From: Desulfobacteraceae bacterium
GTDB taxonomy: Bacteria > Desulfobacterota > Desulfobacteria > Desulfobacterales > UBA11574
Length of the DNA: 6,073 nt
Direction: 5' to 3'
Assembly (NCBI GenBank): GCA_002868985.1
Contig: PKTV01000534.1
Location: 1 to 6,073, forward strand
Every line of letters starts with the position of its first letter. The stretch's first letter is position 1. Under the pieces are notes generated by a model that saw only the letters and a program-made list of their open reading frames with translations, did not search any database and was not told the origin of the DNA. A program made the translations under genes and the position numbers. This document shows positions 1-6,017 of this stretch, piece after piece.

Positions 1-29
1 AAACCGGAACGAACCTGCCGGTTGTTTAG
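1..29 (+). other. Possible 3' end of an upstream gene
   Basis: Reading from base 3, an open frame TGTNLPVV ends at a TAG (27-29) that overlaps the fabF ribosome binding site, an arrangement typical of translationally close genes in an operon. Another frame stays open until a TAA at 43-45, which would overlap fabF. Too little is visible to choose between them or to name a product. If either is real, fabF is not the first gene of its transcript. Confidence 0.25.
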
Positions 30-33
30 GAGG
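28..33 (+). promoter_or_regulatory. Strong Shine-Dalgarno for the TTG-initiated fabF
   Basis: A full AGGAGG consensus sits four bases before the TTG codon at 38. It decides the start in a frame that remains open to the window edge. The strong site may compensate for the weak TTG codon and the short spacing. Confidence 0.75.
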
Positions 34-37
34 CTTA

Positions 38-1279
38 TTGAGTAAACGGGTGGTTATCACGGGTCTTGGGTTAGTAACGCCCTTGGGTATCGGTGTGGAT
101 GAGACATGGACGGCCCTGTGTAAAGGTCAATCAGGGATATCAGAGATCACCCAGTTCGATGCTTCCGGCTTTGACACAAAAATTGCCGGAGAGGTAAAGA
201 ATTTTCACCCAAAGGATTTTCTTTCTAAAAAAGAGGCCAAACGTACCCAGCTATTCATCGCCTATGCTGTTGCAGCATCCCGTATGGCCTTGGAAGATTC
301 CGGGTTAACCATAGACAAAACCAATGAAAACAGAGTCGGTGTTCTTACAGGATGCGGTCTTGGAGGGCTGCATCTGCTGGAACAAACCACTGTCATTCTG
401 CAAAAGAAAGGTCCCCAACGGGTATCACCGTTTTTTATTCCGATGATGATCGGCAATATGGCGCCCGGGATGATTTCAATTTATCTGGGTGCCAAAGGAC
501 CCAATTCTTCCATTGCCACAGCATGCGCTTCGGGAACCCACGCCGTTGGCGATGCGTTTAGAATCATCAAAAGAGGTGCGGCGGATGCCATGGTCACCGG
601 TGGGGTGGAGTCTGTGATCACGCCCACGTGCATTGCGGGTTTCAACGCCATGAAAGCGCTGTCCACTCGGAACGACGACCCTGAAAGAGCGTCCCGGCCA
701 TTTGATCGCGACCGAGACGGTTTCGTGATCGGTGAAGGATGCGGGATTCTGGTTCTGGAAACACTCGATTCCGCGTTGGAAAGAGGCGCCCGTATTTATG
801 CTGAAATATGCGGGTATGGCATGAGCGGAGACGGCTTTCACATGGCTGCACCGGCACCGGACGGTGAAGGCGCCGCCCGGTGTATGGCCGCCGCTCTTAC
901 GGATGCACAAATGACCGGCGGCGAGATCGATTACATCAACGCCCACGGTACATCAACCCAGCTTAATGATCTTTACGAAACCCAAGCCATCAAATCCGTA
1001 TTTAAGGAAAAAGCATCGTCCATAGCCGTAAGCTCCACCAAATCCATGACAGGCCACCTATTGGGCGGTGCCGGGGGCGTCGAAACGGTGTTCACAGCAC
1101 TGACAATTTCTGAAGGAATCATTCCACCGACAATCAATCTTGATCATCCGGATGAAGAATGCGATCTTGATTATGTACCGAACAAAGCACGAAAAATGGA
1201 CGTGAGAACCGCAATGACCAATTCCTTTGGGTTCGGCGGTACAAACGCAACACTGATTCTCAAAAAGTATCTGAATTGA
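38..1279 (+). CDS. fabF: Beta-ketoacyl-ACP synthase II (FabF-type, KAS II)
   Basis: This cytosolic enzyme condenses malonyl-ACP with a growing acyl-ACP, the chain-extension step of fatty acid or related acyl synthesis. The 413-residue protein has the same length as E. coli FabF, and the catalytic residues fall at the same numbers: nucleophile Cys163 (TACASG), His303 (NAHGTS), Lys335 (STKSMTGH) and His340. The C-terminal gating loop GFGGTN is intact at 398-403. The start is a TTG at 38, chosen because AGGAGG lies at 28-33 and the product then begins MSKRVVITGLG, as in FabF proteins; the frame is open further upstream but offers no better start. The motif after His303 reads TQLNDLYET, with Leu312 where many FabF proteins have Lys. 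It leads a run of acyl-metabolism genes, so it may be a pathway-specific paralogue and not the housekeeping copy. The enzyme class is secure; the exact substrate is not. Confidence 0.96.
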   Translation: MSKRVVITGLGLVTPLGIGVDETWTALCKGQSGISEITQFDASGFDTKIAGEVKNFHPKDFLSKKEAKRTQLFIAYAVAASRMALEDSGLTIDKTNENRVGVLTGCGLGGLHLLEQTTVILQKKGPQRVSPFFIPMMIGNMAPGMISIYLGAKGPNSSIATACASGTHAVGDAFRIIKRGAADAMVTGGVESVITPTCIAGFNAMKALSTRNDDPERASRPFDRDRDGFVIGEGCGILVLETLDSALERGARIYAEICGYGMSGDGFHMAAPAPDGEGAARCMAAALTDAQMTGGEIDYINAHGTSTQLNDLYETQAIKSVFKEKASSIAVSSTKSMTGHLLGGAGGVETVFTALTISEGIIPPTINLDHPDEECDLDYVPNKARKMDVRTAMTNSFGFGGTNATLILKKYLN

Positions 1280-1281
1280 TA

Positions 1282-1314
1282 TCGGCCAAAGAGTGAATGT
1301 CATTAATTGGTCGG
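1282..1314 (+). other. Imperfect hairpin just after fabF
   Basis: TCGGCCAA (1282-1289) can pair with TTGGTCGG (1307-1314), giving eight pairs of which two are G-T, around a 17-base loop. It starts three bases after the fabF stop. There is no T-run behind it, so it is not a standard intrinsic terminator. It could stabilise the 3' end of the message or be chance. Confidence 0.25.
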
Positions 1315-1330
1315 GGGTTACCGTTATGAC

Positions 1331-1360
1331 TTGATATATTATTATAAAATATTGTATAGA
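1331..1360 (+). promoter_or_regulatory. Candidate sigma-70-like promoter ahead of the fabH-like gene
   Basis: TTGATA (1331-1336, five of six matches to TTGACA) is followed after 18 bases by TATAGA (1355-1360, four of six matches to TATAAT), in very AT-rich DNA. Transcription would begin near 1367 and give a leader of about 78 bases. If it is used, the fabH-like gene and its followers can be expressed separately from fabF. This rests on pattern match only, and AT-rich DNA produces such matches often. Confidence 0.4.
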
Positions 1361-1444
1361 ATCTGCCAGATTTGGAATGATTAAAATAATAAATTCTTTA
1401 TGAAAAGGATTATGAAAGAATTATAACTAAAAAAGTGGCCATTT

Positions 1445-2458
1445 ATGGATTTTGCAGCAAGGATTACGGGAACGGGTTCAGCCTTCCCCAAAAAGCGAGT
1501 CACTAACAACAGTATCGTTCAAAAACTTTCAAAATTAGGTATTACAACCAGCGACGAATGGATACGCGATAGAACTGGAATTTGTGAGCGCCGGATTTCA
1601 GATGTTGAAAAACCTGAGGAACATAACTCTTCCCTCGGTTCTTCAGCAGCACTGAAGGCCCTGGAGATGGCGGGAAAATCACCGCAAAGTATCGATCAGA
1701 TTATTTATGCCACCTGCTCACCCGACACACTGCTGCCATCCACCGCCTGCTGGCTTCAGCATAGAATAGGCGCCGATCAAGCTTGGGCCATGGATATTAA
1801 TGCCGCCTGTTCGGGATTTATTTATGGACTGGTGACGGCTGAAAAGTTCATTCAGGCCGGACAGGTCAAAACAGTATTGGTTGTGGGCGGCGAAGTTCTG
1901 AGCCCTATTCTCAACTGGAAGGACCGTAATTCCTGTATTTTATTTGGAGACGGTGCCGGTGCGGCCGTTGTCGAACAGGTCTCTTCAGATTCCAGCCGTC
2001 GAATTATAGACAGCCATCTACGTTCAGATGGAAATCTGTGGGATCTTCTTTATGTTCCTGCCGGCGGCTCGAATATGGAGGTAACCCCAGAAAGATATGC
2101 TAAAAACCTTCATAAATTAACGATGAAAGGTAAAGAAATTTTCAAGGTTGCTGTTAAAACAATGGCTGATCTTGCCCGTATTACCTTGAAAAATAATCAG
2201 ATGAGCCTTGATGATCTCGATTGGTTTATTCCGCACCAGGCCAACCTTCGAATTATAGAAGCAGTGGCCAAACGTCTTAAATTTCCCATGGGAAAAGTTC
2301 TTGTGAACGTTGATCGTTTCGGCAACACATCAGCTGCAACGATTCCCACAATGTTGGACGAAGCCAATAGAGACGGGCGAATTAAAAGCGGACAGACGGT
2401 TCTTTTGGATGCCTTTGGCGCAGGACTGACTTACGGCTCCATCCTTGTTCGCTGGTAA
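1445..2458 (+). CDS. fabH: Beta-ketoacyl-ACP synthase III (FabH-type)
   Basis: FabH-family enzymes start acyl chains by condensing an acyl-CoA primer with malonyl-ACP in the cytosol. The Cys-His-Asn triad is complete: Cys122 (NAACSGF), His264 (IPHQANLRI) and Asn294 (RFGNTSAA). By alignment to E. coli FabH from memory, the CoA-binding residues Trp32, Arg36, Arg151 and Arg249 correspond to Trp39, Arg43, Arg161 and Arg269. At 337 residues it is about 20 longer than E. coli FabH, with small insertions, for example near 20-35 and 205-215. The primer-pocket Phe87 of E. coli corresponds to Leu97 (TLLPSTAC), so it may accept a primer other than acetyl-CoA. The ATG at 1445 is the only start after an in-frame stop at 1424-1426, and no good Shine-Dalgarno precedes it. 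Being beside a FabF, a flavoprotein and an acyltransferase, it may serve a specialised pathway; family membership is certain, substrate unknown. Confidence 0.94.
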   Translation: MDFAARITGTGSAFPKKRVTNNSIVQKLSKLGITTSDEWIRDRTGICERRISDVEKPEEHNSSLGSSAALKALEMAGKSPQSIDQIIYATCSPDTLLPSTACWLQHRIGADQAWAMDINAACSGFIYGLVTAEKFIQAGQVKTVLVVGGEVLSPILNWKDRNSCILFGDGAGAAVVEQVSSDSSRRIIDSHLRSDGNLWDLLYVPAGGSNMEVTPERYAKNLHKLTMKGKEIFKVAVKTMADLARITLKNNQMSLDDLDWFIPHQANLRIIEAVAKRLKFPMGKVLVNVDRFGNTSAATIPTMLDEANRDGRIKSGQTVLLDAFGAGLTYGSILVRW

Positions 2459-2462
2459 AGAA

Positions 2463-2492
2463 AAGTATATTTACTTATAATTATTTTTTTTT
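2463..2492 (+). terminator. Weak terminator-like hairpin and T-run after fabH
   Basis: A five-pair stem, AAGTA (2463-2467) with TACTT (2472-2476) around a four-base loop, is followed eight bases later by nine consecutive T residues (2484-2492). The stem is AT-rich and the T-run is not directly attached, so any termination would be partial. It lies a few bases after the fabH stop. The rest of this 89-base gap shows only a poor promoter match (TTGAAA at 2507-2512). Confidence 0.22.
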
Positions 2493-2547
2493 AGCCCTGT
2501 CACTATTTGAAACGCTCAATTTATGACTTAATAAAAGTGTTATTCAT

Positions 2548-4197
2548 ATGACAGATTTAATTCACAGTTTTCATATTCCTGTTATGGGTACCGGACATTC
2601 CGTGGACACCCCTATCCGTGTTGCGCCTTTTGGCATTTCATCCGTTATATCACTTGTTGATGACTTGCTTCTCGAAAAAATCCGCAAACATTACGCTGAA
2701 AAGTATGGCCTCCCTTACCATAAGATAGCAAAAGATGACGAGGACGGGCGGGCAAAACGCATTTCAGCTTACCTTAATGTCGTTCATGAGATTGTTCAAA
2801 AAAAGATGGAAGAAATAAAACAGCAGCCTTTTTATGAAAGCAACAACAAACAAAAATATTTTGAGCTGTTGCCTGAAGACTCGATGCTGAAACAAAAATA
2901 TAACAAATTGCTCATAATCAACGCCGGCGACGAAAGAAATGACCTTGAAAAAGATTTAACACTCAATATGAAACCCGGATCCATCGATGTCAACATTATG
3001 GTCAATGTGGATCGAACTCATTATGCTAAAAACGGCGATCCTCTTGATGAAGAATTCACCGATGCCAAAGCAGGGCTTCGAGGCTATGCCAACAGCTGCC
3101 TTCAGTCTTCAATTATATTTTCAGCAGGCATTAATCAGCGCCTATATAGTTATATGAGTAAATTCCGTGATTTTTACAGAGACAAAATGGGGCGGATCAA
3201 GAAGCGGATTGTTTTAAAAGTGAGTGATTTCAGGTCTGCTTTAATTCAGGGTAAATTTTTGGCTAAAAAAGGACTTGAGGTTTACGAGTTTCGCATCGAA
3301 TCCGGCTTGAACTGCGGTGGTCACGCTTTCCCCTCCAATGGAATTTTGCTGCCGAAACTTCTTAAAGAATTTAAGGAAAAACGGAAAAGTCTGGTTGCGG
3401 AATTTAAACCGCTCATACAAAAGTACTATAAAAAAATGGGTTGGGAATATCCTGAGTCGGCGATGAACATTCATCCGCTTATCACGGTGCAAGGCGGCAT
3501 TGGCAACCATGGCGAAGTATGCAGGCTCAGAAAAGATTTTGGTATGGATTTAACAGGATGGGCCAGTCCCTTTCTGCTGGTTCCCGAAGTTACATGCGTG
3601 GATGATTCCACACGTGAGCTTTTACGACAAGCCAGGGCGGAAAACCTATATCTGAGTGACGTTTCTCCCTTAAACATCCCTTTTAACAATGTATACGGAA
3701 CAGGATCAGAATTGTGGACCCAAAAGAAGGTGATGGAAGGCCGGCCAGGCTCTCTCTGCCCTAAAAAAATCCTGCTATCTAACACCGAGTTTACCGAAAA
3801 ACCGGTCTGTTTGGCATCACGACAATATCAAACGGCAAAACTAAAAGAAATTGAAAATATGAAAATTTCAACGGATGAAAAGGAAAGACTTCAAAAAAAA
3901 GTTGTGGTGAAAAACTGTATCTGCGACCATTTAGGGAACGGAGCGCTTATTGCTCTAGGAATCGCCGATGAACAAAATGCACCCCAGTCGATATGTCCCG
4001 GACCCAATATTGAATGGTTCAACAAATTTTACACGCTTAAAGAGATGGTAGACCATATTTATGGAAGAGGACCATCTTTGGTTTCATCAAAACGTCCCCA
4101 TATGTTTGCCAAAGAAATTGAAATGTACATGGATGATTTTGAAAAGAAGGTGTTGAGTTCCTCTCACACAAAAAAAGAAATCATAAAAATGCTTTAA
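2548..4197 (+). CDS. Divergent FMN-dependent TIM-barrel protein, nitronate monooxygenase/FabK-like
   Basis: I do not recognise a named gene, but the 549-residue protein carries a worn version of the nitronate monooxygenase/FabK pattern. Near the N-terminus is IPVMGTGHSVDTPIRVAPFG (10-29), resembling the family's flavin-binding first strand. ESGLNCGGHAF (251-261) matches the family's E-AGGH block and contains His259, the position of the usual active-site His. VQGGIGNHGEV (314-324) and GWASPFLLVPE (337-347) match the FMN-phosphate loop and the following strand. The segment SPLNIPFNN (373-381) and the Cys-rich part, Cys404, Cys421, Cys457, Cys459 and Cys483, recall the C-terminal region of long family members. 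About 130 residues (roughly 45-180), mostly charged and helical, look inserted into the barrel. It is much longer than FabK or typical nitronate monooxygenases (310-380). Between condensing enzymes and an acyltransferase, an enoyl-thioester reductase or flavin oxidase role is reasonable but unproven. ATG 2548 is the only start after the in-frame TGA at 2524, without a clear ribosome site. The reading frame continues past its TAA. Confidence 0.72.
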   Translation: MTDLIHSFHIPVMGTGHSVDTPIRVAPFGISSVISLVDDLLLEKIRKHYAEKYGLPYHKIAKDDEDGRAKRISAYLNVVHEIVQKKMEEIKQQPFYESNNKQKYFELLPEDSMLKQKYNKLLIINAGDERNDLEKDLTLNMKPGSIDVNIMVNVDRTHYAKNGDPLDEEFTDAKAGLRGYANSCLQSSIIFSAGINQRLYSYMSKFRDFYRDKMGRIKKRIVLKVSDFRSALIQGKFLAKKGLEVYEFRIESGLNCGGHAFPSNGILLPKLLKEFKEKRKSLVAEFKPLIQKYYKKMGWEYPESAMNIHPLITVQGGIGNHGEVCRLRKDFGMDLTGWASPFLLVPEVTCVDDSTRELLRQARAENLYLSDVSPLNIPFNNVYGTGSELWTQKKVMEGRPGSLCPKKILLSNTEFTEKPVCLASRQYQTAKLKEIENMKISTDEKERLQKKVVVKNCICDHLGNGALIALGIADEQNAPQSICPGPNIEWFNKFYTLKEMVDHIYGRGPSLVSSKRPHMFAKEIEMYMDDFEKKVLSSSHTKKEIIKML

Positions 4198-4365
4198 TAT
4201 AAAAAGAATCTTGAAAAAGGGCTGGACTATTGTCTTGAAATCGCGAAGAAGCCTCCTTATCCCGGAGAAAATTTAAAATCTATCTCAATCTGTGTGAAAA
4301 AACAAAGAAATCGTTTAAACCGCCTTAATTCTCGATTTGAAGAAAGTATTCGTTTGGCTTCTTGA
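4198..4365 (+). pseudogene. In-frame continuation of the flavoprotein beyond its TAA stop
   Basis: After the TAA at 4195-4197 the same frame stays open for 55 codons and ends at TGA 4363-4365. The peptide, YKKNLEKGLDYCLEIAKK at its start and RLNRLNSRFEESIRLAS at its end, is charged, helix-prone and free of odd composition, and it carries on smoothly from the charged helix FEKKVLSSSHTKKEIIKML before the stop. It has no good start codon or ribosome site of its own: only a TTG one base out of frame is near. The simplest view is that an ancestral protein of about 605 residues lost its last helices by one base change to TAA. The alternatives are chance open frame, sequencing error, or a low level of stop readthrough. 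The remaining 40 bases to the next gene show nothing. Confidence 0.5.
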
Positions 4366-4405
4366 AATCCAGTCAGTTTCGAACAATCTGAATTGAAATG
4401 GACAA

Positions 4406-5227
4406 ATGACGACAGATCACCTCTGGCATCTTCTCAAAACCGAATTCTTTTATCAAAGCTCCCAAAAACGTCGTTTTCTTGTGGAGAGATTTCACAGTTG
4501 GGCGACACTGATCTATTATACACAGCTCTTTAATGTCATTCTGGCAGAAAGTCTGACCGCGCGAAAAATGCCTTATGAAGGCAAAACATGGGCAAAAGGA
4601 TCTCTCGGTATCCTTAAAGTTGTAGAATCGGCAGGTGGAAAGTTTCATATATCCGGATTAAAAGCCCTTAGCGGCCATAAGGGGCCGGTTGTTTATGTCG
4701 CCAACCACATGAGCCTTCTCGACACGCTGGTTCTCCCTTGTATACTGCTTGCATTCAGCAAAGTCACGTTTGTGGTTAAGGAAGGACTCCTTAAGTATCC
4801 GGTTCTCGGTACCATTATAAGAGCCATCCATCCCATTGCCGTCACACGGGAAAATCCCCGGCAGGACTTAAAGACAGTGTTAAACCAAGGTTTGACTCTC
4901 ATCTCCAGTGGCTGTTCAATTATCATATTCCCTCAGGCCACCAGAAGCGCCATATTCGATGAGACGACGTTTAATTCATTGGGCGTTAAGTTAGCACAAC
5001 GCGCCAATGTTCCGGTGGTACCGGTTGCATTAAAGACCGACTTCCAAGGAAATGGAAAAATCATCAAAGATATGGGTCCTGTCGATCCCAGCAAGAAACT
5101 CTATATTAAATTCGGGGAACCGATGTTTGTAGAAGGAAAGGCGCAGGTCATACATCAGAAAATCATTGCATTCATTTCAAAAAACCTTAACGCATGGGGT
5201 GCCCAGATTCATCCGAATATGCCATAA
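4406..5227 (+). CDS. Lysophospholipid/1-acylglycerol-3-phosphate acyltransferase (PlsC-like)
   Basis: Members transfer an acyl group from acyl-ACP or acyl-CoA to lysophosphatidate or another hydroxyl acceptor at the inner membrane face. All four family blocks are visible in the 273 residues: I, NHMSLLD (100-106) with catalytic His101 and Asp106; II, VVKEGLLKYPVLG (123-135); III, FPQATRS (175-181) in place of the common FPEGTRS; and IV, VPVVPVALKT (202-211). The first 90 residues precede the catalytic core and include an apolar stretch at about 32-48 that could dip into the membrane; there is no signal peptide. ATG 4406 is the only start after the in-frame TGA at 4394; a nearby ATG at 4398 stops after three codons. 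No clear Shine-Dalgarno is present. Last in a run of acyl-chain genes, it may esterify their product. It could equally be the general PlsC of the cell, so no symbol is given. Confidence 0.9.
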   Translation: MTTDHLWHLLKTEFFYQSSQKRRFLVERFHSWATLIYYTQLFNVILAESLTARKMPYEGKTWAKGSLGILKVVESAGGKFHISGLKALSGHKGPVVYVANHMSLLDTLVLPCILLAFSKVTFVVKEGLLKYPVLGTIIRAIHPIAVTRENPRQDLKTVLNQGLTLISSGCSIIIFPQATRSAIFDETTFNSLGVKLAQRANVPVVPVALKTDFQGNGKIIKDMGPVDPSKKLYIKFGEPMFVEGKAQVIHQKIIAFISKNLNAWGAQIHPNMP

Positions 5228-5410
5228 TTTAAACGTCTCGGAAATTATACAATTTATTGAAATTAAAGGTTTTTTAATAGCTTCTTTTCTAGTGGCACTT
5301 CCATGGAATGTTGGAATAATGGAACACTGGGTTGAAGGAACAATATCAATCTAATTTTTTCAGTTACCCATTATTCCAATTGTGAGCGAAGCGAACTAAC
5401 TTGAAACGTG
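5228..5410. other. Non-coding gap between convergent genes
   Basis: This 183-base stretch separates the ends of the acyltransferase (plus strand) and the DUF1178 gene (minus strand). The only open frame overlaps the acyltransferase end out of phase and has no family features. The first 50 bases are AT-rich with no convincing GC-rich terminator stem. From about 5299 the composition changes to the repeat-like DNA listed separately. Confidence 0.6.
5299..5379. repeat. Palindromic element with perfect 12-base inverted repeat
   Basis: TTGGAATAATGG (5311-5322) and CCATTATTCCAA (5368-5379) are exact reverse complements, 45 bases apart. Just outside the left arm is the perfect palindrome TTCCATGGAA (5299-5308), and TGGAAT recurs at 5304 and 5312, with TGGAA at 5320. 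A purine-rich tract GTGAGCGAAGCGAACTAAC follows the right arm at 5382-5400. The layout suggests a small dispersed intergenic repeat or MITE-like remnant, or a long-loop structure at the meeting point of two convergent transcripts. No target duplication was identified. Confidence 0.5.
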
Positions 5411-5830
5411 TCAGGCATCGGTATCCGGCACCTCCGGTATGGGGACTTTAAAAAACTGGACGCCCTCTTCTTTTAATGTCTTTTCTTCTTCTTTGGTACT
5501 GACGCCTCTGATATTTCTCGCCTTTGAAACACCATAATGCATCTTCAAGGCTTCCTTGGTAAAATCAGCTCCGACATCATCAAAGTTTTTTTCAACAAAA
5601 TCAACAATCTTTTTACTAATGTTTTCAAGGTCTGCCTGCTGATCAGAAAATTCTTTTAAAGGGTTAGATGATTTTATAGCAAAAGTCGAAGGAACCCTGG
5701 CAATTGAAGTGCTGTTACAAACCGGACAGGCGATGAGCAACTTTTTTTTCTGTACTTCATAAGCCTTTCTGTCTTCAAACCAACCTTCAAAAGAATGACC
5801 GTTGACGCATTGCAAATCGTAAGCAATCAT
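5411..5830 (-). CDS. DUF1178 family small zinc-ribbon-like protein
   Basis: The 139-residue protein has the DUF1178 layout: a start MIAYDLQCVNGHSFEGWF with Cys8 and His12, then CPVC at 35-38, and a conserved C-terminal block around VGADFTKEALKMHYG (86-100) followed by ARNIRGVST (104-112). Cys8, His12, Cys35 and Cys38 look like a metal site, probably zinc, in the manner of the FmdB-like putative regulatory zinc ribbons. The middle (60-85) is a charged helix. No signal peptide or membrane segment is seen, so it is probably cytosolic. The biochemical function of the family is unknown to me. The ATG at 5830 is preceded by a stop in frame, fixing the start, with AAGAGGAG about 14 bases upstream. 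It is divergent from the nadB-like gene and converges on the acyltransferase, so it is not part of the acyl cluster. Confidence 0.88.
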   Translation of the reverse strand: MIAYDLQCVNGHSFEGWFEDRKAYEVQKKKLLIACPVCNSTSIARVPSTFAIKSSNPLKEFSDQQADLENISKKIVDFVEKNFDDVGADFTKEALKMHYGVSKARNIRGVSTKEEEKTLKEEGVQFFKVPIPEVPDTDA

Positions 5831-6017
5831 AAAATTCTATCTATCTCCTCTTAGCTTTGCAATTCTCTTTATTTTGAATATGGATCTTTTGTAAAATCCT
5901 TAATCTTGGTTGCTTATAAATTTGTATGATGTTATCATGTTTTTTCTAATTTTAAAAGTCATTCCTGATTCACATTGCCATGAACAGGCGTTTTGAATAA
6001 CTGATAAAAGTGATGTT
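5831..6017. promoter_or_regulatory. Divergent intergenic region with a small palindrome
   Basis: These 187 bases must carry the promoters of both the DUF1178 gene and the nadB-like gene, which face away from each other. The DNA is AT-rich. A -10-like TATGAT (5925-5930) lacks a well-spaced -35. ATGAT-GTT-ATCAT (5926-5938) is a short perfect palindrome followed by a run of six T (5940-5945); it could be a small operator or a weak hairpin. No RNA gene or convincing paired promoter was found. Confidence 0.35.
5845..5852 (-). promoter_or_regulatory. Ribosome binding site of the DUF1178 gene
   Basis: On the minus strand this reads AAGAGGAG, a good anti-16S match. The spacing to the ATG at 5830 is about 14 bases, longer than usual. 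No in-frame start lies nearer because a TAG in frame is close to the ATG. Confidence 0.5.

Noticed and set aside
2..23. Inverted repeat AACCGG/CCGGTT before fabF
   Set aside because: The six-base arms are self-palindromic and probably lie in the end of an upstream coding region; no T-run follows, so chance is more likely than a terminator.
476..946. Minus-strand open frame of 156 codons inside fabF
   Set aside because: It lies wholly within an unmistakable FabF on the other strand, and its Arg-, His- and Gly-rich product has no family features.
3241..3785. Two overlapping minus-strand open frames within the flavoprotein gene
   Set aside because: They are shadows of a coding strand with clear family motifs, and neither has a plausible ribosome site or product.
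4195..4197. Stop codon recoding as pyrrolysine or selenocysteine
   Set aside because: The codon is TAA; pyrrolysine uses TAG and selenocysteine uses TGA.
5256..5277. ATTAAA...TTTAAT hairpin with T-run after the acyltransferase
   Set aside because: The stem is only A-T pairs and overlaps the T-run itself, so it would be too weak to act as an intrinsic terminator.
5166..5354. Small plus-strand open frame of 62 codons across the acyltransferase end
   Set aside because: It begins inside the acyltransferase in another frame and runs into the repeat-like block; no ribosome site or recognisable features.
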